Assembly: GCA_005502805.1 (NCBI GenBank)
Contig: SCMY01000009.1
Span: forward strand, 124,001-188,000
From: Rhizobiales bacterium 2SD
GTDB lineage: Bacteria; Pseudomonadota; Alphaproteobacteria; Rhizobiales; Beijerinckiaceae
Direction of reading: 5' to 3'
DNA length: 64,000 nucleotides
Position numbers and translations under genes: made by a program. Each line of letters opens with the position of its first letter. Position 1 is the first letter of the stretch. The notes under the pieces were generated by a model. It had not been told where the DNA came from. It made no database searches and saw only the letters and a list, made by a program, of their open reading frames with translations. This document shows, one piece after another, positions 33,907 through 42,581 of this stretch.

Positions 33907-35361
33907 ATGACATTCGAGATCGCCGCCACCCCGCAGGAGGCCGTCGACCGGCTGGAGCTGCTCTACGAGCAGGCGCGGACGGCGCTGCGCAACGATCTGC
34001 AGCGCTTCTTCACCACCGCGCAGCCGCCGACGCTGGAGGAACGGGCGCTCTATCGCTACCCGATGCTGCGCGTCACCTACGAGCCGTCGAAGCTGCCGGC
34101 GGCGACGCGGCGGGGCTATGCCAAGTTCGCGATGCCGGGCATCTACTCGACTACGGTGACGCAGCCGGGCGAGTTCCGCGCCTATCTGCTCGACCAGCTC
34201 CAGCCGCTGGTCGACGAATATGGCGCGACGATCGAGACCGGGGTCAGCAATCAGGAGATCCCTTACCCCTACGCACTGGACGGCGGCGACGAGCTCGGCC
34301 GCGGCGCGGTGACGGCGGCCGAGCTCGCCCGCTACTTCCCGACGCCACTCCTGGCCCTGGTCGGCGACGAGGTCGCCGACGGTACCTTCGAGATCGTCGA
34401 GGGCGAGCCGCGGCCGCTCTCGCTCTTCGATGCGGTCCGCGTCGATTACTCACTGCGCCGGCTGGTGCACTACACCGGCACTGACTGGCGCGCCGTGCAG
34501 CCCTGGGTGCTGCTGACCAACTACCATCGCTATGTCGACCAGTTCGTCCGGCTCGCTCTGGCCGAGATCGAGGCCGGCACGGCGCAGGCGCTGGTCGCTC
34601 CGGGCGGCATCCGCATCGACCGCGACGGCATCGATGTCAGCGCCGCGGAGCGGGTGATGTCGGCGCCCTGGCACCGCTTCCAGATGCCGGCCTATCACCT
34701 GATCCGCGAGAACGGCGAGGGCGTCACCCTGGTCAATATCGGCGTCGGCCCCTCCAACGCCAAGAACATCACCGACCACCTCGCAGTGCTCAGGCCCAAT
34801 TGCTGGCTGATGGTCGGCCATTGCGGCGGGCTGCGCCAGACGCAGATCATCGGCGACTACGTCCTCGCCCACGCCTATCTCCGCCAGGACGGCATTCTCG
34901 ACGAGCTGGTGCCGCCGGATATCCCGATCCCGGCGCTGGCCGAGGTCCAGGTCGCCCTGCAGCAGGCGGCCGCCGAGGTCACCGGCGAGAAGGGCGACCG
35001 GCTGAAACAGCGCCTGCGTACCGGCACCGTCGTCACCCAGGACGACCGCAACTGGGAACTGCGCTGGACCAAGGAGCGCAAGCGCATCAACCTGTCGCGC
35101 GCCATCGCGATCGACATGGAATCCGGCACCATCGCGGCGCAGGGCTACCGTCTGCGCGTGCCCTACGGCACCTTGCTCTGCGTCTCCGACAAGCCGCTGC
35201 ATGGCGAGATCAAGCTGCCGGGCGCCGCCAACGCCTTCTACGAGCGGGCCGTCGGCGAGCATCTCAAGATCGGCCTCGCTGCGCTGGAGAAGCTGAAGGA
35301 AGCCGGCTCGTCGATCCATTCGCGCAAGCTCAGGAGCTTCGACGAGCCGCCTTTCCGATGA
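33907..35361 (+). CDS. amn: AMP nucleosidase
   Basis: The 484-residue enzyme hydrolyses AMP to adenine and ribose 5-phosphate and so helps to adjust adenylate pools. An N-terminal AMP nucleosidase domain (YRYPMLRVTYEPSKLPAATRRGYAKF) is joined to a phosphorylase-like catalytic domain with LVNIGVGPSNAKNITDHLAVLRPNCWLMVGHCGGLR and the AIDMESGTIAAQGYRLRVPYGTLLCVSDKPLHGE block. Length and order match E. coli Amn. The ATG at 33907 replaces the long upstream reading that crosses the GntR gene. It is divergent from gntR and followed by structured repeats. Confidence 0.96.
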   Translation: MTFEIAATPQEAVDRLELLYEQARTALRNDLQRFFTTAQPPTLEERALYRYPMLRVTYEPSKLPAATRRGYAKFAMPGIYSTTVTQPGEFRAYLLDQLQPLVDEYGATIETGVSNQEIPYPYALDGGDELGRGAVTAAELARYFPTPLLALVGDEVADGTFEIVEGEPRPLSLFDAVRVDYSLRRLVHYTGTDWRAVQPWVLLTNYHRYVDQFVRLALAEIEAGTAQALVAPGGIRIDRDGIDVSAAERVMSAPWHRFQMPAYHLIRENGEGVTLVNIGVGPSNAKNITDHLAVLRPNCWLMVGHCGGLRQTQIIGDYVLAHAYLRQDGILDELVPPDIPIPALAEVQVALQQAAAEVTGEKGDRLKQRLRTGTVVTQDDRNWELRWTKERKRINLSRAIAIDMESGTIAAQGYRLRVPYGTLLCVSDKPLHGEIKLPGAANAFYERAVGEHLKIGLAALEKLKEAGSSIHSRKLRSFDEPPFR

Positions 35362-35365
35362 TGCC

Positions 35366-35456
35366 GTCATGCTCGCCCTTGTGGCGAGCATCCACGTCTT
35401 GAACATTGCGTTTGGTGAAGAAAGACGTGGATGGTCGGGACAAGCCCGACCATGAC
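35366..35456. repeat. Pair of inverted REP-like palindromic units
   Basis: Two 35-base units face each other: 35366-35400 and 35422-35456, separated by 21 bases. Each contains a hairpin, GCTCGCC/GGCGAGC in the left unit and GGTCGGG/CCCGACC in the right. The units are identical after inversion except at six positions, and those six make three exchanged base pairs, so pairing is kept in both. The pair lies between the convergent amn and cytochrome genes and may also end transcription. Sequences of the right-hand type are frequent between genes in Rhizobiales. Confidence 0.8.
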
Positions 35457-35477
35457 GATAAAGGCTCACCAGCCCAC

Positions 35478-36104
35478 CTACCCCGCCGGGCAGGCCGCCC
35501 CGCTATCGGCCCAGGCCTGCATCAGTTCGCCGAACTGCGCATTCGTTCCCGGCGCTGGCTGGCGACCTTTGCCGGGATTCCAGGCCCAGAGCACCAGCGT
35601 ATCGCTGGTGACGTGCTTGACGATCGCCGCGAGGTCGCGGCTACCGTTGCGGTTCTGGTCCTTGAGCTGCTCGCAGATCTGGCTGAGGGTCTTGCCCTCC
35701 CAGGCCATCGAGGCCGGGGCCAGCGCCCAGTGGCCGTCGCCGGGAACGCCGGCCGGGTCGAAGTTCTGCTTGCCATGGCAGGTGGTGCAGGCGAGGCCGG
35801 GCGCGCCGTGCCCATCCTTGCCGCGCACGACCACGGGCTGGTGCAGCCGCCTCGCATCGCTCTGGCGCGGCCGCTCTGTTGCCGGATGGCAGTTCATGCA
35901 GCGCGGATGCTGCAGCACCTTGCCGATCTCGGTGAACAGCGCGACCGAGCGGTCGCGCTGATTCGCGATGTTGGCGAAGCTCGCAGCCGGGCGCAGCGTC
36001 GCTCCGCCGGGTTGTGGCGCCGGCGAAGTCTGCGCCAGCGTGAGAGCGCTGCCGAGCAGCAAAGTGACCGCAGCGGCGGCGGAAGCTAGAGCGACCTGAC
36101 GCAT
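35478..36104 (-). CDS. Secreted di-heme cytochrome c, probable partner of IorAB
   Basis: The 208-residue protein has a Sec signal peptide (AAAAVTLLLGSALTLAQT) and two heme-binding motifs, CMNCH and CTTCH. The rest is poorly conserved and ends with a Cys near ADSGAACPAG. Its start overlaps the iorB stop (TGATG), so it is co-translated with the molybdoenzyme. It likely carries electrons from IorAB to the respiratory chain in the periplasm. Confidence 0.85.
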   Translation of the reverse strand: MRQVALASAAAAVTLLLGSALTLAQTSPAPQPGGATLRPAASFANIANQRDRSVALFTEIGKVLQHPRCMNCHPATERPRQSDARRLHQPVVVRGKDGHGAPGLACTTCHGKQNFDPAGVPGDGHWALAPASMAWEGKTLSQICEQLKDQNRNGSRDLAAIVKHVTSDTLVLWAWNPGKGRQPAPGTNAQFGELMQAWADSGAACPAG

Positions 36105-38278
36105 CACACGGTCCCTCCGACCATCGGCAGCGAGAGCGGCCGCTCACGCCCCAATCGCGCCAGCGCATTGGCGACCGCCGGCCCGATCGGCGGCACGCCG
36201 GGCTCGCCGACGCCGGTCGGCTTCTCGGTGGACGGCACAATCCTGACCTCGACCTCCGGCATCTCGTTGATGCGCAGCGAGCGGTAGCTGTCAAAATTGC
36301 TCTGGACCGGCTTGCCCTGGTCGAGCGTCAATTCGCCATAGAGGATATGGCCGAGCCCGAAGCCGATGCCGCCCTCGATCTGGGCGCGGATGACATCGGG
36401 ATTGACGGCGACGCCGCAATCGATCGCGCACCAGACCTTGTGCACCTTCGGCTCGCCGCCCTCTCCGATCGAGACCTCGGCGATCTGCACGACATAGGAG
36501 CCGAAGCTCTCGACCACGCCGACGCCGCGGGCGCGGCCGTTGACAGGGCCGGGGCCGTTCCATTTGGCGAGGTCCGCCGCCGCCTTCAGCACATTGGCGA
36601 GGCGCTGATGCTTGCCCATCAGGGCGAGGCGGCCGGCGACCGGGTCCTGCCCTGCCGCCTGCAGCAACTGGTCGATGAAGCACTCGACCGCATAGCCGGT
36701 ATGGGTGTGACCGACCGAGCGCCACCACAAGGTCGGCACGCCGACCGGGACGGTGTGCAGCTCGCAGCGGAAATCGGCGATCTCATAGGGCAATTCGTTG
36801 GCGCCCTCGACCATCACCGGGTCGATCCCGTCCTTGATCAGCGCCTCGAAAGGCGAGCCCTTCAGGAAGGACTGGCCGACGATCGAAGCGCTCCAGGCGG
36901 TGATCTTGCCGTCCTTCACCGCGCCGCGCATGCGATGCAGGAAGAGCGGGCGGTAATAGCCGCCGGAGAGATCGTCCTCGCGGGTGCGCACCAGCTTAAC
37001 CGGCCGGTTGGGGCCGATCGCCTTGGCGACCTCGGCAAGCTCGGCCGCAAGTTCCGAACTCGGCTGCGCGCGCCGGCCAAAGCTGCCACCGCCCAGCATG
37101 GTCTCGACCGTGACCTTTTCCGGCCCGAGGTCGAGTATCTTGGCAATGGTCATATGGTCGACGGTCTGGAGCTGGCTGCCGAGGCGGGCGAGCGCGCCCT
37201 GCGCATTCCATTCGAGATAGCCGTCGAGCGGCTCCATCGGCGCATGCGCCAGATAGGGGAAGGCGTATTCGCTCTCGATGACCTTCTCGGCCTTGACGAG
37301 CACCGCCTCGGCATCGCCATGCTTGCCGGCGACGGTCCCCTCCGTTCGCGCCAGCTTGCGGTACTCGGCGAAGAGCTCGCGGCTGCCGCGTTTTTCGGCG
37401 CCGCTCTCGTCCCAGGTCACCTTCAGGGCCTCGCGGCCCTTCAGCGCCGGCCAGGTCCCGGTCGCATAGACGGCGACGCCCGAGGGGATCTGCTTGACGT
37501 CGACGACGCCCTTCACCTTCTTCGCTGCGCTGGCGTCGAAGGAGGCGACCTTGCCGCCAAAGCGCGGCGGCCGGGCGACGACGACCGTCAGCATGTCCGG
37601 CGTGTGGATGTCGATGGTGAACTGTGCCTTGCCAGTCGATTTGCCCCTGCTGTCGAGGCGAGGGGTCGCGCCATCCTTGCCGATCAGCTTGAACTGCGCA
37701 GGGTCCTTGAGCTTGACCTCGACCGGGGCCTGCAGCTTGGACGCAGCCTCGGCGAATTCGCCGAAGCGGCCCTGCTTGCCGGAGGCATGCTTCAGCACGC
37801 CTTTCTCGACACTGATCTCAGCCGCAGGAACCTTCCAGGCCTCTGCCGCCGCCTGCACAAGCATGGCGCGGGCCGTCGCGCCGGCCTTGCGCATCTGCTC
37901 ATAGGAATTGGCGATCGCGGTCGAGCCGCCGGTGCCCTGGATGCCGAAAAGCAGGTTGGCATAGAGCTTGGCGTCGGCCACGGCGTGCTCGGCCCGCATC
38001 TGGCCCCAGTCGGCGTCGAGCTCCTCGGCGACGAGCGTGGCGAGGCCGGTGAACGGGCCCTGACCGAACTCGATATGCTTGACCAGCACCGTCACAGTGT
38101 CGTCGGCGGCGATCCGGATGAAGGCGTTCGGCGCAAAGGCCGCGTCGCCGCCCGGCTTGAACACCTGGGCCGCGCCCGATTGCGCCCGGCCGGCCTGCGG
38201 CAGGCTCATGCCGATGACGAGCGCGCCGGCGCCCTTCAGGAGATTGCGGCGCGAGAGATTGATGTCATGCGCGGTCAT
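36104..38278 (-). CDS. iorB: Isoquinoline 1-oxidoreductase-type molybdenum subunit
   Basis: The 724-residue protein has a twin-arginine signal (LSRRNLLKGAGALVIGMSL) and the aldehyde/xanthine-dehydrogenase large-subunit repeats. Molybdopterin-region motifs include MLGGGSFGRRAQPSSELAAELA, the duplicated INEMPEVEVRIV and the catalytic-glutamate stretch VGEPGVPPIGPAVANAL. A periplasmic molybdenum hydroxylase of the IorB/AldB group fits, but the substrate may be an aldehyde or an N-heterocycle. It is in operon with IorA and the di-heme cytochrome. The start at 38278 was chosen at the Tat signal. Confidence 0.9.
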   Translation of the reverse strand: MTAHDINLSRRNLLKGAGALVIGMSLPQAGRAQSGAAQVFKPGGDAAFAPNAFIRIAADDTVTVLVKHIEFGQGPFTGLATLVAEELDADWGQMRAEHAVADAKLYANLLFGIQGTGGSTAIANSYEQMRKAGATARAMLVQAAAEAWKVPAAEISVEKGVLKHASGKQGRFGEFAEAASKLQAPVEVKLKDPAQFKLIGKDGATPRLDSRGKSTGKAQFTIDIHTPDMLTVVVARPPRFGGKVASFDASAAKKVKGVVDVKQIPSGVAVYATGTWPALKGREALKVTWDESGAEKRGSRELFAEYRKLARTEGTVAGKHGDAEAVLVKAEKVIESEYAFPYLAHAPMEPLDGYLEWNAQGALARLGSQLQTVDHMTIAKILDLGPEKVTVETMLGGGSFGRRAQPSSELAAELAEVAKAIGPNRPVKLVRTREDDLSGGYYRPLFLHRMRGAVKDGKITAWSASIVGQSFLKGSPFEALIKDGIDPVMVEGANELPYEIADFRCELHTVPVGVPTLWWRSVGHTHTGYAVECFIDQLLQAAGQDPVAGRLALMGKHQRLANVLKAAADLAKWNGPGPVNGRARGVGVVESFGSYVVQIAEVSIGEGGEPKVHKVWCAIDCGVAVNPDVIRAQIEGGIGFGLGHILYGELTLDQGKPVQSNFDSYRSLRINEMPEVEVRIVPSTEKPTGVGEPGVPPIGPAVANALARLGRERPLSLPMVGGTV

Positions 38279-38280
38279 GC

Positions 38281-38742
38281 TCAGCCCTCCAGCGTGCGTG
38301 CGGCGTCGTGGATCGCGGCGCGGATGCGGACATAGGTGGCGCAGCGGCAGAGGTTGCCGTTCATCGCGAGGTCGATGTCGCGATCGGTCGGCTTGCGGAT
38401 CTCCTTGAGCAGGGCGATCGCGCTCATCACCTGGCCGGACTGGCAGTAGCCGCATTGCGGCACGTCGTGCTTGACCCAGGCTGCCTGCACGGCCTCCGCC
38501 TCCTTGCCAGCGAGCGCCTCGATCGTGGTGATCTTCGCCTCCCCGACGGCCGAGACCGGCAGGGAGCAGGAGCGCAGCGGCTGGCCATCCATATAGACCG
38601 TGCAGGCGCCGCATTGCGCGACGCCGCAGCCGAACTTGGTGCCGGTCAGCTGCAGATTGTCGCGCAGCACCCAGAGCAGCGGGGTGTCGTCGTCGACATC
38701 GACGCTGTGGCGCGATCCGTTGACTGTGATGGTATGGGCCAT
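38281..38742 (-). CDS. iorA: Isoquinoline 1-oxidoreductase-type [2Fe-2S] subunit
   Basis: The 153-residue protein has the plant-type cluster ligands Cys39, Cys44, Cys47 and Cys59 (FGCGVAQCGACTVYMDG ... SCS) and the second cluster ligands Cys97, Cys100, Cys132 and Cys134 (QCGYCQSGQ ... CRCATY). It transfers electrons from the molybdenum centre of IorB. It has no signal of its own and would be exported bound to IorB. It is the first gene of the operon and faces a TetR gene. Confidence 0.93.
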   Translation of the reverse strand: MAHTITVNGSRHSVDVDDDTPLLWVLRDNLQLTGTKFGCGVAQCGACTVYMDGQPLRSCSLPVSAVGEAKITTIEALAGKEAEAVQAAWVKHDVPQCGYCQSGQVMSAIALLKEIRKPTDRDIDLAMNGNLCRCATYVRIRAAIHDAARTLEG

Positions 38743-38872
38743 GGCTGCCTCTCTGGCTCGCTGGGCATGACACAGCGCGGCACCAGGGCTGCCGGATCGA
38801 GGCTCGCTCGAAGGCCCGTTCTGACATATCAGAGGCGGGCGATGATCCGTCGTCTCGGGTCGCGCGACTAGA

Positions 38873-38899
38873 CGAGTTAGACGTTTTGCGTCTAACTCG
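38873..38899. promoter_or_regulatory. Candidate TetR operator between iorA and the TetR gene
   Basis: CGAGTTAGACG (38873-38883) and CGTCTAACTCG (38889-38899) are perfect 11-base inverted arms around TTTTG. The site lies 39 bases before the TetR start in the 195-base divergent gap. This strongly suggests TetR autoregulation and control of iorAB. A weaker palindrome TCTGA-N4-TCAGA lies near 38820. Confidence 0.7.
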
Positions 38900-38937
38900 A
38901 ATGGTCGCCGACAGTTTGGATTCTGTCAAGACTACAA

Positions 38938-39573
38938 ATGAGCGACCGCAACGAAAGTTCCGTAACGTCCGCGGAGGACGGCAAGGGCCGCATCGAGCAG
39001 ATTGCGGCGGCGGCGCTGCGCCTCTTCGCCCGCTATGGCTACAAGCGTACCTCGATGGACGACATCGCGCGCGAGGCCGGGGTCGCCCGCGCCACGCTTT
39101 ACCTTCATTTCAAGGGCAAGGACGACGTCTTCCGCGCCATGCTCGCGGGGCTCGGGAGCCAAGTCGAAACACGTTGCCGCGAGGCGCTGGCGACGCGAGG
39201 CCCGTTCTCGCAGCGGCTCGCAGCGCTGATGGAGGCCCATCACGGCACTGCCTACGCCGCCTTCAGCGCCGGCGAGCATCTCGGCGAGCTCAAGGCGGTG
39301 ATGGTCGCCATCGCGGGCGCCGAGCTTGCCGCCTTCGAGACGATCTTCATCCGCTTCGCCAGCGAGCTGTTCGAGGACGCTGCGGCGCGGGGCGAGATCG
39401 CGATCACGCGCAGCGGCCTGTCACTGAGCAGCCTGATCGCGACGCTGGTCCGCGCTGCCGCCGGTGCGAAATATGGCGAGCAGCCCTCCTGCGAGCACTA
39501 TCTCGTCCGGCTGCGCGAGATTGCAGCGGTTTTCGCGGCGGCGGTTGGGCCCGACGCTACGGCACGAAGCTGA
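38938..39573 (+). CDS. TetR-family transcriptional regulator
   Basis: The 211-residue protein has an N-terminal HTH: IEQIAAAALRLFARYGYKRTSMDDIAREAGVARATLYLHFKGKDDVF. The helical C-terminal domain is typical of TetR ligand-binding regions. It is divergent from iorAB, with a perfect inverted repeat between the start codons, so it probably represses that operon until a substrate appears. No ribosome site is obvious, and an internal start is not favoured. Confidence 0.9.
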   Translation: MSDRNESSVTSAEDGKGRIEQIAAAALRLFARYGYKRTSMDDIAREAGVARATLYLHFKGKDDVFRAMLAGLGSQVETRCREALATRGPFSQRLAALMEAHHGTAYAAFSAGEHLGELKAVMVAIAGAELAAFETIFIRFASELFEDAAARGEIAITRSGLSLSSLIATLVRAAAGAKYGEQPSCEHYLVRLREIAAVFAAAVGPDATARS

Positions 39574-39742
39574 CCGGGGCGCAAGCCGGCTCTTCGACCT
39601 AAGCCTTTCGTCTAGCGGCGGGCGTTTCGCGGGCTCTGTATGGGGTTCTGCGCACACCCGCGCCGTTGACATGGGCGTTATGCGCGGTGCAGCATGCCGG
39701 CCGGGAAACGAACAATCGAGCAATGGGTAAGGTTAGCTAGGG

Positions 39743-40507
39743 ATGTCTGAGGATACTATTCTCTCGACCTCAGGCCTCACGAAAGAATTTGCCGGCTTCA
39801 CAGCTGTCAATGGCGTTGATCTGAAGGTCCGGCGTGGGTCGATTCATGCTTTGATCGGGCCGAACGGAGCGGGCAAGACCACCTGCTTCAACCTGTTGAC
39901 CAAGTTCCTGCCGCCGACGCGCGGGCAGATCGTCTATAACGGCCGCGACATCACCGGCGAGAAACCTGCCGAGATCGCCAGGCTCGGGCTGGTGCGCTCC
40001 TTCCAGATCTCGGCGGTGTTCCCGCAGCTCTCGGTCAAGACCAATGTCCGCGTCGCCCTGCAGAGGAAGCGCGGCGACAATTTCGACTTCTGGCGCTCCG
40101 AGCGGGCGCTGTCCCCGCTCGACGCCGAAGCGCTGCGCCTGGTCGATGCGGTCGGCCTCTCGGCCTTCGCCGAGCTGCCGGCCGGCGAGCTCTCCTATGG
40201 CCGCAAGCGCGCGCTGGAGATCGCGACCACATTGGCGCTCGATCCCGAGATGCTGCTGCTCGACGAGCCGATGGCCGGCATGGGCCGCGAGGACATCGAG
40301 CGCATCGAGGCGCTGATCCGCAAGGTCTCGGCCAATCGCACCATCCTGATGGTGGAGCACAATCTCTCGGTGGTCGCCTCGCTCTGCGACCGCATCACCG
40401 TGCTCGCCCGCGGCCAGGTCCTGGCCGAGGGCGACTACGCCACCGTTTCGAAGGATCCGCGCGTGGTCGAAGCCTATATCGGATCGGGGGTCGGCCATGG
40501 CCACTGA
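39743..40507 (+). CDS. ABC transporter ATPase, LivG-type
   Basis: The 254-residue ATPase has Walker A LIGPNGAGKTTCFNL, an unusual signature region LSYGRKRALEIATTLAL, Walker B MLLLDEPMAGMG and the D-loop region. This is the LivG member of a branched-chain-amino-acid/urea type importer. It overlaps the LivF gene by 11 bases. A TTGACA element at 39666-39671 lies 72 bases upstream, but a good -10 is not visible. Confidence 0.9.
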   Translation: MSEDTILSTSGLTKEFAGFTAVNGVDLKVRRGSIHALIGPNGAGKTTCFNLLTKFLPPTRGQIVYNGRDITGEKPAEIARLGLVRSFQISAVFPQLSVKTNVRVALQRKRGDNFDFWRSERALSPLDAEALRLVDAVGLSAFAELPAGELSYGRKRALEIATTLALDPEMLLLDEPMAGMGREDIERIEALIRKVSANRTILMVEHNLSVVASLCDRITVLARGQVLAEGDYATVSKDPRVVEAYIGSGVGHGH

Positions 40508-41240
40508 AGCGGTTCTGGAGCGCCCGGCCGTAGCGGGGGGCAAGCCGTTGCTGGCGGTGCGCGAGCTCGAGGCCTGGTATGGCGAGAGCCATGTCCTTCA
40601 CGGCATCGACCTCGATGTCGGCGAGGGCGAGGTGGTGACGCTGCTCGGCCGCAACGGCGCCGGCAAGACCACGACGCTGAAATCGATCATGGGCGTGATC
40701 GGCAAGCGCAAGGGCTCGATCACCTTTGCCGGGCAGGAGACAATTCAGCTGCCCTCGCGCGCCATCGCCCGGCTCGGCATCGGCTATGTCCCGGAGGAGC
40801 GCGGCATCTATTCGACCCTGTCGGTTGAGGAAAACCTGATGCTGCCGCCGCAGGTGAAGCCCGGCGGGCTCCCGGTCGAGCAGATCTTCACGCTCTTCCC
40901 CAATCTCAAGGAGCGGCTGAAGAGCCAGGGCACCAAGCTCTCGGGCGGCGAACAGCAGATGCTGGCGATCGGCCGCATCCTGCGCACCGGCGCCAACCTG
41001 CTCCTGCTCGACGAGCCGACCGAAGGTCTCGCCCCCGTCATCATCGACCAGATCGGCGCGACCATCCGCATGCTGAAGCAGAAGGGCTTCACCATCGTGC
41101 TGGTCGAGCAGAACTTCCGCTTCGCCCAGACCGTCGCCGACCGCCACTACATCGTCGAGCAGGGCAAGGTCATCGACATGATCCCCAACGCAGACCTCGA
41201 CGCCAATATCGACAAGCTCCACACCTATCTCGGAGTCTGA
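40497..41240 (+). CDS. ABC transporter ATPase, LivF-type
   Basis: The 247-residue ATPase has Walker A LLGRNGAGKTTTLKSI, signature LSGGEQQMLAIGRIL and Walker B LLLLDEPTEGLAP, all canonical for LivF. It pairs with the LivG-type ATPase before it. A 54-base gap separates it from the binding-protein gene. Confidence 0.92.
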   Translation: MATEAVLERPAVAGGKPLLAVRELEAWYGESHVLHGIDLDVGEGEVVTLLGRNGAGKTTTLKSIMGVIGKRKGSITFAGQETIQLPSRAIARLGIGYVPEERGIYSTLSVEENLMLPPQVKPGGLPVEQIFTLFPNLKERLKSQGTKLSGGEQQMLAIGRILRTGANLLLLDEPTEGLAPVIIDQIGATIRMLKQKGFTIVLVEQNFRFAQTVADRHYIVEQGKVIDMIPNADLDANIDKLHTYLGV

Positions 41241-41294
41241 CGCAGGGCGTCCAACAAGAACCGTCGCAATTCAGACATCCCCAGGGAGACCAAC

Positions 41295-42497
41295 ATGAAT
41301 CTCAAGACATTGCTCGCGGCCACGGCGCTTGGCGCGCTGATGGCCGCGCCGGCGCTGGCGCAGCAGATCTCGGTCAAGGCCGGCGTGCTCAACGACCGCT
41401 CCGGCATCTATGCCGACCTCTCCGGCGAGGGCTCGGTGATCGCCGCGCGCCTGGCGGTCGAAGACTTCAAGGCGGCCGAGAAGGGCATCAAGGTCGAGAT
41501 CGTCTCGGCCGACCACCAGAATAAGCCCGACGTCGGCTCGACCATCACCCGGCAGTGGTATGATCAGGATGGCGTCGACCTGATCCTCGATGTGCCGACC
41601 TCCTCGGTTGCGCTCGCCGTCAGCCAGATCACCAAGGACAAGAACAAGATCCTGATCAACTCCGGCGCGGGCACCTCGGACCTGACCGGCAAGGCCTGCT
41701 CGCCGAACACCGTCCACTGGACCTATGACACCTACGCGCTCGCCCAGGGCACCGGCGGCGCCATGGTGAAGGCCGGCGGCGACAGCTGGTTCTTCCTCAC
41801 CGCCGACTACGCCTTCGGCCATTCGCTCGAGCGCGACACCTCGGCCGTCGTCACCAAGGCCGGCGGCAAGGTGGTGGGCGCGGTGCGCACCCCGTTCCCG
41901 GGCACGGACTTCTCCTCCTTCCTGCTGCAGGCCCAGGCCTCCAAGGCCAAGGTCATCGGCCTCGCCAATGCCGGCGGCGACCTGACCAACTCGGTCAAGC
42001 AGGCGAGCGAGTTCGGCATCACCCAGGGTGGCCAGAAGCTCGCCGGCCTGCTGACCTTCGCCAGCGACGTGCATGCGCTCGGCCTGCAGGCGGCGCAGGG
42101 GCTGGTGCTGACCGAATCCTTCTACTGGGACCGCGACGACGGCACCCGCGCCTTCTCCGAGCGCTTCGCCAAGCTGAACGGTGGCAAGAAGCCGACGATG
42201 GTGCAGGCGGGCGTCTATTCCGGCCTGCTGCACTATCTGAAGGCCGTCGAGGCGGCAAAGAGCAAGGACTCCGCCGTCGTCATGGCCAAGATGAAGGAAA
42301 TGCCGACCGACGACCCGCTGTTCGGCAAGGGCTCGATCCGCGTCAACGGCCGCAAGATGCACTCGATGTATCTCTACGAGGTCAAGAAGCCGTCGGAGTC
42401 GAAGGGCCCGTGGGACTACTACAAGCAGATCGCGGTGCTTTCCGGCGAGGAGGCCTTCCAGCCGCTCGCCGAGACCGGCTGCCCGCTCGTCAAGTGA
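41295..42497 (+). CDS. Periplasmic substrate-binding protein, branched-chain-amino-acid type
   Basis: The 400-residue protein has a signal peptide ending APALAQQ and the Peripla_BP_6 fold, with VLNDRSGIYADLSGEGSVIAARLAVEDF and INSGAGTSDLTGKACSPNTVHWTYDTYALA. Related proteins bind amino acids, urea, amides or aromatic acids, and the ligand here is open. It lies between the ATPases and permeases in a five-gene HAAT-type importer. A strong hairpin follows the gene. Confidence 0.9.
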   Translation: MNLKTLLAATALGALMAAPALAQQISVKAGVLNDRSGIYADLSGEGSVIAARLAVEDFKAAEKGIKVEIVSADHQNKPDVGSTITRQWYDQDGVDLILDVPTSSVALAVSQITKDKNKILINSGAGTSDLTGKACSPNTVHWTYDTYALAQGTGGAMVKAGGDSWFFLTADYAFGHSLERDTSAVVTKAGGKVVGAVRTPFPGTDFSSFLLQAQASKAKVIGLANAGGDLTNSVKQASEFGITQGGQKLAGLLTFASDVHALGLQAAQGLVLTESFYWDRDDGTRAFSERFAKLNGGKKPTMVQAGVYSGLLHYLKAVEAAKSKDSAVVMAKMKEMPTDDPLFGKGSIRVNGRKMHSMYLYEVKKPSESKGPWDYYKQIAVLSGEEAFQPLAETGCPLVK

Positions 42498-42530
42498 CGG
42501 CGGGCTGAGAAAACCTGCACGATACATCAT

Positions 42531-42554
42531 TCCGGGGCCGTCTTCGGCCCCGGA
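42531..42554 (+). promoter_or_regulatory. Strong hairpin after the binding-protein gene
   Basis: TCCGGGGCCG (42531-42540) and CGGCCCCGGA (42545-42554) form a perfect ten-base stem with a TCTT loop. No U-run follows, so partial termination or 3-prime stabilisation of the binding-protein mRNA is likelier than full stop. This would keep binding protein above permease levels. Confidence 0.6.
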
Positions 42555-42581
42555 CCAGCTTTCACGGAACGGTCGGTCCCG

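Noticed and set aside
36347..38335. A 662-codon plus-strand frame opposite iorB
   Set aside because: Antisense shadow of a gene with Tat signal and molybdoenzyme motifs.
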